NCBI GenBank assembly: GCA_045106555.1
Contig: JBGCET010000008.1
Span: 62,001-126,000 of the forward strand
Source of the DNA: JANQOZ01 sp045106555
GTDB lineage: Bacteria > Pseudomonadota > Gammaproteobacteria > Xanthomonadales > SZUA-38
Direction: 5' to 3'
Length of the DNA: 64,000 nt
Shown: piece after piece, positions 53,205 through 59,486 of the stretch
How positions within the stretch are numbered: position 1 is the first letter of the stretch
How the letters are laid out: each line of letters starts with the position of its first letter
Notes under the pieces: model-generated
The model's database searches: none
What the model was told of the DNA's origin: nothing
What the model saw: the letters and a program-made list of their open reading frames with translations, nothing else
Program-made: the position numbers and the translations under genes

Positions 53205-53927
53205 CTACGAAAACTGTTGCCAGGCAAAGTCCAGAGAGGACCCATCTGGCTCTCGCAAAGCACGCGCAATGTGGTTTTCTCGCTCAGCGATCGCTGTTAG
53301 AAACTCGTCAGCGCCGTCCATTCGGTCAAACGCCTGAAACCCGTGTTCCAGAAACGTTTGAAGGTCTGACAGGCCGGCGACCCGGGCCGGCCAGCGCGCC
53401 ATTTTCAGGGTTCGGAAAATCATCGGCAGCGACACCATGTGGTCCAGGGCCTCACCCACCGCTACGATCTGACCGATCTGTTCCTCTCGGGTCTTGGCGT
53501 TAGCGCTGCTGCGGTAATGTTGGGCGTACTGAGTTGGCGACATGGTTGAGATGTTTATCTCCGCCTGATGCAGGCTACGAGCGGTTTTGAAGTCCAAAAC
53601 CTGAGCCATAGCCTGGGCTTTCAGCGCCTGCTCTACGGTGCTGAGTATCGACGGTGGCAGCAACTTAAACATTAGTGGAACCATTTTGGCCATTTGTCGG
53701 TTGCGCTGATAAAGGTTGGCCGGCGCGTAAAGCTCTTCAACAAAGAAAACCATCGCTTCGCGATAATTTTCTCGTGCCCAGAAGTCTCCGTAGGTTTCAC
53801 GCAAACGATCTTTTTGCCACTGCTCCAGTTGTTCAACGGCGTCAGAAAGGCCCGCACTCTCCACTTCCAGCTGCCACTGATGGCTAACTTCCAGCTGATG
53901 TTCTATGTGTGTTCGGGTGGTCATCAC
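53205..53927 (-). CDS. FFLEELY-motif conserved protein
   Basis: A 240-residue helical cytoplasmic protein. The segment YREAMVFFVEELYAPANLYQ is a version of the FFLEELYGP motif that names a conserved proteobacterial family of unknown function. No membrane segment or catalytic motif is visible. It sits between two PHA granule genes, opposite in orientation to both, so a link to storage granules is possible but unproven. Confidence 0.72.
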   Translation of the reverse strand: MMTTRTHIEHQLEVSHQWQLEVESAGLSDAVEQLEQWQKDRLRETYGDFWARENYREAMVFFVEELYAPANLYQRNRQMAKMVPLMFKLLPPSILSTVEQALKAQAMAQVLDFKTARSLHQAEINISTMSPTQYAQHYRSSANAKTREEQIGQIVAVGEALDHMVSLPMIFRTLKMARWPARVAGLSDLQTFLEHGFQAFDRMDGADEFLTAIAERENHIARALREPDGSSLDFAWQQFS

Positions 53928-54027
53928 CGCCGCCCCCTGATCACTAGTGTGTTTATTCTAGAAAACATCGATATCGTAGTGGCCATCATCAATGAATTGT
54001 CGCCTATTGCGACAGGGAGTAACTACC

Positions 54028-54660
54028 ATGGCGAAGAAAAAAGCCAGCAAAAAAAGCAGCCGACGCAGCGCCAAAGTGGAAAGCGCTCGCGACAACGTGA
54101 AGGAATCGGCCAGTCAAATCTGGCTGGCAGGCTTGGGAGCATTATCCAAAGCGGGTGAAGAAGGCGCAAAGTTCTTTGAAAACCTTGTGCGAGACGGCCT
54201 GTCCATGGAGAAAAAGGCACGCAAAGACACCGAAAGCCGGGTCAACGAAGTACGCGAAGCCGTTGAAGGCACCGTTGAGCAAGTTCAAGCCCGCGCTAAT
54301 GCGTCCTGGGACAAGCTGGAGCGAGTTTTCGAAGATCGCGTCGCCAAAGCACTGTCAGGTTTGGGTGTGCCCAGCAGCGAAGACGTGAACGCGCTGAGTC
54401 AACGAATTGCCGACCTACAGGTCTCTGTTGACCAGTTGACCGGCAAGAAGCCCGCTCGCAGAAAGCTGTCTAGCAAGAAAAAGACCCGTACCGCGAAGGC
54501 CAGCAGCCGCAAAACGGCCAGCAAAGCCAAGCCGACGGCTGCCAGCAAGAAAACGACGAAGAAAGTTGTGCGCAAAAAAGCGACCAGTAAGAAGGCCACA
54601 AGCAAGAAAGCTACCAGCAAGAAGGCCACATCGAAGAAAACGCGCACCCGCAAGAGTTAA
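54028..54660 (+). CDS. PhaF-type phasin with lysine-rich, histone-like tail
   Basis: A 210-residue protein. Residues about 15-140 are an amphipathic phasin region (ASQIWLAGLGALSKAGEEGA, KFFENLVRDGLSMEKKARKD and VRDAVEGTVEQVQ-like helices). The rest is a Lys/Ala/Ser/Thr-rich tail with four KKATS pentapeptides at 183-202, similar to the AlgP/PhaF histone-like tails that bind DNA and distribute PHA granules at cell division. An AGGGAGTAACTACC site precedes the ATG. A strong terminator follows. Confidence 0.9.
   Translation: MAKKKASKKSSRRSAKVESARDNVKESASQIWLAGLGALSKAGEEGAKFFENLVRDGLSMEKKARKDTESRVNEVREAVEGTVEQVQARANASWDKLERVFEDRVAKALSGLGVPSSEDVNALSQRIADLQVSVDQLTGKKPARRKLSSKKKTRTAKASSRKTASKAKPTAASKKTTKKVVRKKATSKKATSKKATSKKATSKKTRTRKS
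54574..54633 (+). repeat. Four 15-bp tandem units coding KKATS
   Basis: Four consecutive 15-base units encode KKATS in the phasin tail. Codons vary between units (for example AAA/AAG and GCG/GCC/GCT), so the peptide repeat is kept by selection rather than by recent duplication alone. Unit number may vary between strains. Confidence 0.85.
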
Positions 54661-54775
54661 CGACCCGTTGGGCTGCAGAAGTTTAGCAGCCGATGCATTG
54701 GGTCACCGTTGTGGCGCTGTTACATCGACGCTGCCGCAGTTGGGCCCCTCCCTGACTGCGCGTAACAGGCCATTA

Positions 54776-54806
54776 GATGCCGGGGTTTTCCCCGGCATCG
54801 TTTTTT
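54776..54806 (+). terminator. Rho-independent terminator after the phasin gene
   Basis: GATGCCGGGG (54776-54785), a TTTT loop and CCCCGGCATC (54790-54799) form a perfect ten-base-pair hairpin followed by G and TTTTTT. This is one of the clearest terminators in the window. Confidence 0.92.
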
Positions 54807-54818
54807 CAGTGGCACAAT

Positions 54819-56804
54819 CTACCAGTGAATGCCTCGCATGAGAGAAGCAAAGGCAATTTGCTCACTGGTCGGCCTGCCGCCAGAGCCATCCTTCTTGCCC
54901 CGGGCTGCCGACGAGTCGGGAAACAACCGGAATGCGGTGTTCATTACCACTTCAGCAGATTTGGGCATAACGGCATGCATCACCTGAGCACAGATTCCCA
55001 TCCGGGTTGCGATGCGTTGAGGGCGGCGAATAATGGCGTCGCTGATCATATCGGCCGCCTCTTCGGGGCTGATGGTGGGCACGCTCTGATAGATTTTGGT
55101 GGGCGCAATCATGGGCGTACGCACCAAAGGCATATTAATTGTAGTAAAGCTGATACCTACATCAGCGAATTCAGAGGCCGCACAGCGAGAGAACGCATCG
55201 AGGGCAGATTTTGATGCCACATAGGCAGAAAATCGTGGCGCGTTGGACAGCACGCCAATGGATGAGATGTTGATAATTTGTCCAGTGCCCTTTTTACTCA
55301 TGTGAGGCAGGCTGCGCATGATCAGACGCAACGCACCAAAGTAGTTCAGCTGCATTGTGCGTTCAAAGTCGTGGAACCGGTCATAGGACGACGCGATGGC
55401 GCGGCGAATGGAGCGACCTGCGTTGTTTACCAAGATATCCACGGCGCCATGGTCCGCGACAATTTTGTCAATCAATTCATCACAGTGACTCAGGTCCGTA
55501 AGATTGGCCACGTAATAGTGCGCATCGCCGCCAACCGCCTTCATCTCCGCTACGGTTTCGATTAATTCCTGCTCTTTGCGGGCTACCACAATGACCTTCG
55601 CGCCTCTCGCCGACAGCGTGATCGCGCTGGCGCGTCCTATCCCTGACGATCCGCCGGTAATGACAACCACTTTGTCTTTCACCGCCGTTGCCAGTGAGCG
55701 ATCTACATACAGATCGGGGTCCAGGTGCCGTTCCCAGTAGTCCCAGATTCTCCATGCATAGGTATTTAACGGCGGCACCGCTATACCACTACCCTTCAAG
55801 GCTTTCTCTGTTGAGCGGGAATCAAACTTTGTGGGGTAGTTGATCAGCTGCAGCACAGACTGAGGAATGCCCAGGTCATTGAGGATCATTCCGGTAATGC
55901 GTTTCACCGGCGGCAGCATGGCCAGACCCTGGCGAATACTGCGTGGGATAAACCCAAACATCCGGGCATCTATGCGCATGCTCATTTCCGGCGCATGCCC
56001 TGCCCTGGCGAAGAGGTTCAGCACCTCGCCAATCCGCTGGGGTTTTGGATCAGTTAAGTGAAAGCACTCGCCGTCCAGCCCCGGCTGGTGGGCGATATGG
56101 TCCAGCGCATCAGCAACAAAATCCACAGGGACCATATTGACCTTGCCACCTTCGATGCCAATGGTGGGCACCCAAGACGGCAGGATTGACCGCATCCGTT
56201 GAATGAGCTTGAAGAAGTAGTACGGGCCGTCAATTTTGTCCATGACGCCGGTTTTGGAATGACCGATGACGATGGCCGGACGGTAAATGCGAAACTTGAT
56301 TGGGCATTCGTCGCGCACCAGCTTTTCCGAATCGTGTTTTGTTCTGAAGTAGGGGTGATCCAGGTTTTCCGCCTCATCCAGCATGTCTTCACGGAAAGTG
56401 CCGGCATACAATCCGGCCGCGGCAATGGAGCTCACGTGATGAAAACACTTGGCGTTGACGGTCTCAGCCAGCGCCAGCGCATTGCGGGTGCCGTCAATAT
56501 TGGCGGGTATTTGGGCCTCTGCGCTGGCACCCAGGTCGTAGACCGCCGCCAGATGGAAAAAGTGCTTGATCTTGCCCTTTAAGTTATCCCGAATTCTTTT
56601 GTTCACGCCCAGGTTCTTGCGGGTCAAGTCTCCGGAAACCGGCACAATTCGGTCGTTGCCAGGAAGCTCCTTCACCATCTCCAACAGCTTTTTCTTTGAC
56701 TGACTGCGGGTCAGAACGAAGATTTTGCCTTTCCGATTCGACAATAGATTAGCCAGCAAATGACGGCCGATGAAGCCGCTGGCGCCAGTAACAAAATAGG
56801 ACAT
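54819..56804 (-). CDS. Fatty acyl-CoA/acyl-ACP reductase to fatty alcohol (FAR, Maqu_2507 type)
   Basis: A 661-residue two-domain SDR. The N-terminal extended SDR (1-370) has YFVTGASGFIGRHLLANLL, HLAAVYDLGA, HHVSSIAAAGL and YFRTKHDSEK. The C-terminal classical SDR (385-640) has VVITGGSSGIGRASAITL, NNAGRSIRRAIASSYDRFHD, ISSIGVLSNAPRFSAYVASK and ends in MRGIHW. Architecture, length, the RFHDFERTMQLNYFG block and the GIHW end match the Marinobacter fatty acyl reductase that converts acyl-CoA or acyl-ACP to fatty alcohol with NADPH for wax ester synthesis. An acyl-CoA-binding protein gene is divergent next to it. Wax synthase is not in the window. Confidence 0.9.
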   Translation of the reverse strand: MSYFVTGASGFIGRHLLANLLSNRKGKIFVLTRSQSKKKLLEMVKELPGNDRIVPVSGDLTRKNLGVNKRIRDNLKGKIKHFFHLAAVYDLGASAEAQIPANIDGTRNALALAETVNAKCFHHVSSIAAAGLYAGTFREDMLDEAENLDHPYFRTKHDSEKLVRDECPIKFRIYRPAIVIGHSKTGVMDKIDGPYYFFKLIQRMRSILPSWVPTIGIEGGKVNMVPVDFVADALDHIAHQPGLDGECFHLTDPKPQRIGEVLNLFARAGHAPEMSMRIDARMFGFIPRSIRQGLAMLPPVKRITGMILNDLGIPQSVLQLINYPTKFDSRSTEKALKGSGIAVPPLNTYAWRIWDYWERHLDPDLYVDRSLATAVKDKVVVITGGSSGIGRASAITLSARGAKVIVVARKEQELIETVAEMKAVGGDAHYYVANLTDLSHCDELIDKIVADHGAVDILVNNAGRSIRRAIASSYDRFHDFERTMQLNYFGALRLIMRSLPHMSKKGTGQIINISSIGVLSNAPRFSAYVASKSALDAFSRCAASEFADVGISFTTINMPLVRTPMIAPTKIYQSVPTISPEEAADMISDAIIRRPQRIATRMGICAQVMHAVMPKSAEVVMNTAFRLFPDSSAARGKKDGSGGRPTSEQIAFASLMRGIHW

Positions 56805-56911
56805 CCCGTTTCCCCCTGGATTAATAGGTGTGATTGGGTAGAGTTTATCCGCTCTTAACGCGGGGATTGAGCATAGAGTAACAGTCTAGTGTGCTGTGGC
56901 AGTAGCTCAGG

Positions 56912-56940
56912 TTGAGAATTCTGTTGGCTGACAGCATAAT
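56912..56940 (+). promoter_or_regulatory. Sigma-70 promoter for the ACBP-TetR unit
   Basis: TTGAGA (56912-56917) and CATAAT (56935-56940) with a 17-base spacer, giving a very short leader before the binding site AGGGAG at 56951-56956. Confidence 0.55.
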
Positions 56941-56963
56941 TCGAGGAAATAGGGAGCAGAACA

Positions 56964-57221
56964 TTGACCGATATCGATACCGCATTTGCCGCCGCCGCAG
57001 TCGACGCCAAAAAACTTCCAGAGAAACCTGACAACGATACGCTGCTGAAACTCTACGCACTATACAAACAAGGGTCGGAAGGCGATATCAGCGGCGAAAA
57101 GCCAGGGTTTTTCGATTTCGTCGCCACGGCGAAATATGAAGCCTGGGAAGCTTTGCAGGGCACAGCCCCTCAGGACGCCAAGAAAAAGTACGTGGATCTG
57201 GTCAACAAACTCAGCGGTTGA
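56964..57221 (+). CDS. Acyl-CoA-binding protein
   Basis: An 85-residue ACBP. It shows the family set DIDTAFAAAAVDAKKLPEKP, DTLLKLYALYKQGSEGDISG, and KYEAWEALQGTAPQDAKKKY, with the ligand-contacting Lys and Tyr residues. ACBP buffers long-chain acyl-CoA in the cytoplasm. The start is TTG at 56964, fixed by AGGGAG eight bases before it. The stop overlaps the next gene's TTG. Its place beside the fatty acyl reductase suggests it supplies acyl-CoA to lipid reduction or storage. Confidence 0.94.
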   Translation: MTDIDTAFAAAAVDAKKLPEKPDNDTLLKLYALYKQGSEGDISGEKPGFFDFVATAKYEAWEALQGTAPQDAKKKYVDLVNKLSG

Positions 57222-57841
57222 AGACCCGCGACCGAATATTGCAAACCAGCCTGGCGCTTTTCAATGAGCTGGGAGAAGGGGCAGTCAGCACAAACCACAT
57301 CGCCGATGAGATGGAAATCAGCCCAGGTAACCTCTACTACCATTTCCGCAACAAAGATCAGATTGTCGCCGAGCTTTACGATCAGTTCCACGCCAGCGCA
57401 TCATCCCTACTGGATGTACCTGAAAACATAACTCTGGAGCTGGAGGACGTTTGGCTGTTCCTTCACCTGGTGCTGGAAAAGATCAATGATTTCCGGTTTT
57501 TCTACAATAATATGACCGATATCCTGCGTCGTCTAAAAGCCACCCGGCGTCAGTTTGGGTTTCTGCTGGAGGCCAAACGGGGTGCGGCCATCCGACTGTG
57601 TCGTCTGTTGCGAAACAGCGGTCAATTGCAGGCCAGCGACAAAGAAATTGAAGACTTGAGCATCAACCTGGTCATGGTGGCTACGTACTGGACAAACTTT
57701 CAGTCCTCTCGCACCCTGCCCTCCACCCTCGGCAATCAGCCGGGTAATGGTGCCTACCAGGTGATGTCACTGCTAACGCCGTTTTTGCGTGAACCTGAAC
57801 GAAGTCACTTGAACCAACTAGCAGAGGCCTATCGACGCTGA
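57218..57841 (+). CDS. TetR-family regulator next to the acyl-CoA genes
   Basis: A 207-residue TetR protein. The helix-turn-helix spans about 5-50 (RILQTSLALFNELGEGAVST, NHIADEMEISPGNLYYHFRN). The C-terminal part contains FRFFYNNMTDILRRLKATRR, typical of a TetR_C branch with acyl or aromatic ligands. The start is TTG, overlapping the ACBP stop (TTGA), so it is translationally coupled to ACBP. It may respond to acyl-CoA and control the divergent FAR gene; this is inferred from context only. Confidence 0.88.
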   Translation: MKTRDRILQTSLALFNELGEGAVSTNHIADEMEISPGNLYYHFRNKDQIVAELYDQFHASASSLLDVPENITLELEDVWLFLHLVLEKINDFRFFYNNMTDILRRLKATRRQFGFLLEAKRGAAIRLCRLLRNSGQLQASDKEIEDLSINLVMVATYWTNFQSSRTLPSTLGNQPGNGAYQVMSLLTPFLREPERSHLNQLAEAYRR

Positions 57842-57908
57842 CCCGGTCGGCGCAATGGTTTATCCTTGCAGGCGCACGGATGCGTAAAGCACTGACTAGG
57901 GGAGCGGC

Positions 57909-59207
57909 ATGCAGGCACCGATTGAAATACCCAACTTTGAATTGATCGACGAACTGGGTCGTGGCGGAATGGCCCGTGTTTACCTGGCCAACCAACTGCA
58001 ACCTAAGCGGAAAGTCGCGATCAAAATCGTCGCACCCACCACGGGTCAAGACGATAGCTTCATGGAGAGCCTGAAGCTGGAGGGCGACATGGCGGCCCAA
58101 TGCAGCCACGCTAATATCGTGACGGTTTACGCCTGCGGCGTGGTCGACCACCACTACTACCTGGCGATGGAATTGCTCAGTGGCGGCGACCTCACCGCCA
58201 AGATCAAACGGGGCATCAACGCGGATGAGGCCCTGGAAATTCTCAAAGACATGGCTGGCGCTTTAGACCATGCTCATTCCATCAAACTGCTCCACCGAGA
58301 CATCAAACCTGAAAACATCATGTTCCACGAAAGCGGCAAAGCCGTTCTCGTGGATTTTGGTATCGCTAAAGAACAAGACACCGAGAGCAATTTTACCAAA
58401 GCGGGCGCCGTCGTTGGCACCCCCCACTACATGAGTCCGGAACGGGCTACCGGCAAAGCCATTGATTTCCGTTCAGACCTTTACGCACTGGGTGTGGTTT
58501 TTTACGAAATGCTCACCGGCAATAAGCTCTTTGAGGGCGCTGATACGTTTGCGATCAGTTATGCCCATGTCTACGAGCCCATCCCGATGCTGCCGGAACC
58601 CTACGTCAAGTACCAGCCGCTGCTGAACCGGCTGGTGGCTAAAGAGCCAGACAGCCGATTTCAGAGCGCTGGAGAGCTGTTAGCGGCCCTCAACAAGCCT
58701 GCATCGGTGGCCGCAATGGATCCGGCCAACAGCGCCACGATAGCCGTAGCGCCGTCGGAACTGGCCAGTCAGGTAGAAATGAAAGCGGCTCAGGCAGATG
58801 CTGCCCCGGCTATTGCACCAGACGCTGCCCGCGAAGCGACGGCCGACAAGGCTAAATCAGGCTTGCCGTTGGTTCCTATCATTGCCATTGCCGCCACAGT
58901 GGCAGTTGCTGCCGTTGTAGGCATTAATTTGATGGGCGGCGAAGAACCCAGCAACGGGAGCGGACAGTCTGGCGCGATACCCATCGGCCTGGGTCAGAAC
59001 CTGGATGTTGCTGAGCGTGAGCGAATGCAGGAGCTTCTGGCCGCAGCTGCCAGCATGTCCAGGATCAATAACTACGAACAGGCTGAGGCCAACCTCTTCA
59101 AAGTGCTGTCAGAGTTTGATTGCAAGAACGAAGAGGCTCGGCGAGGTCTGCAAGCGTTGAACCCCACTCGGGCGGAAGAAATCATTCAGATTTGTGACGG
59201 GCGCTAA
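57909..59207 (+). CDS. Membrane-anchored eukaryotic-like Ser/Thr protein kinase
   Basis: A 432-residue kinase. The catalytic domain (about 10-265) has the P-loop LGRGGMARVYLA, VAIKIV, catalytic HRDIKPENIMF, DFGIAKEQD and GTPHYMSPERATG (activation segment). An Ala/Pro-rich linker, one membrane segment (about 318-341) and a short extracytoplasmic tail (NYEQAEANLFKVLSEFDCKN) follow. This is the PknB/Stk general plan, but the sensor tail has no PASTA repeats. ACTAGGGGAGCGGC precedes the ATG. The FHA proteins elsewhere in the window are possible partners, unproven. Confidence 0.93.
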   Translation: MQAPIEIPNFELIDELGRGGMARVYLANQLQPKRKVAIKIVAPTTGQDDSFMESLKLEGDMAAQCSHANIVTVYACGVVDHHYYLAMELLSGGDLTAKIKRGINADEALEILKDMAGALDHAHSIKLLHRDIKPENIMFHESGKAVLVDFGIAKEQDTESNFTKAGAVVGTPHYMSPERATGKAIDFRSDLYALGVVFYEMLTGNKLFEGADTFAISYAHVYEPIPMLPEPYVKYQPLLNRLVAKEPDSRFQSAGELLAALNKPASVAAMDPANSATIAVAPSELASQVEMKAAQADAAPAIAPDAAREATADKAKSGLPLVPIIAIAATVAVAAVVGINLMGGEEPSNGSGQSGAIPIGLGQNLDVAERERMQELLAAAASMSRINNYEQAEANLFKVLSEFDCKNEEARRGLQALNPTRAEEIIQICDGR

Positions 59208-59230
59208 AACGTTGGTGGCGACTGGACGGC

Positions 59231-59309
59231 GCCGTCTGTCCTAGGCCTTAGGAGGGAATGGCTCCCTGCGGTCCGCTTGACTTCCCTCCTAAGGCCTAGG
59301 ACAGACGGC
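59231..59309. repeat. Long perfect hairpin 1 of a complementary-loop pair
   Basis: Bases 59231-59258 and 59282-59309 form a 28-base-pair perfect inverted repeat around a 23-base loop (59259-59281). It lies 23 bases after the kinase gene. Its loop is the near reverse complement (21 of 23 bases) of the loop of the hairpin at 59368-59452. No T-run follows directly, so it is not a plain terminator. Confidence 0.92.
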
Positions 59310-59367
59310 TCCTCGGCGTATCCTGATTTTCAGGCTTGAACTTCGTACAGAACTCACCCCGATGGAA

Positions 59368-59452
59368 GGCTGCGTCCTGGGAGGGGCACTTGAAGGAAGT
59401 AAAGCGGGCCGCAGGGAGCCATTCCTTTAAGTGCCCCTCCCAGGACGCAGCC
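59368..59452. repeat. Long hairpin 2 of a complementary-loop pair
   Basis: Bases 59368-59398 pair with 59422-59452 over 31 positions with one G-T pair, around a 23-base loop (59399-59421). The stem sequence differs from hairpin 1 but shares short blocks such as GTCCT and AGG, as if both derive from one repeat family placed in opposite orientation. It lies 34 bases past the end of the convergent caspase-like gene. Confidence 0.92.
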
Positions 59453-59486
59453 GTGCTACCGCCCGAAAACTCCCAGTGTCTGAAGA

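Noticed and set aside
59231..59452. Twin hairpins as integron attC sites
   Set aside because: No RYYYAAC/GTTRRRY core sites, no extrahelical-base pattern and no cassette gene between conserved sites.
59231..59452. Twin hairpins as ordinary bidirectional terminators
   Set aside because: Stems are far longer than needed, there are no T-runs, and the loops are complementary to each other, which a terminator does not require. Termination may still occur.
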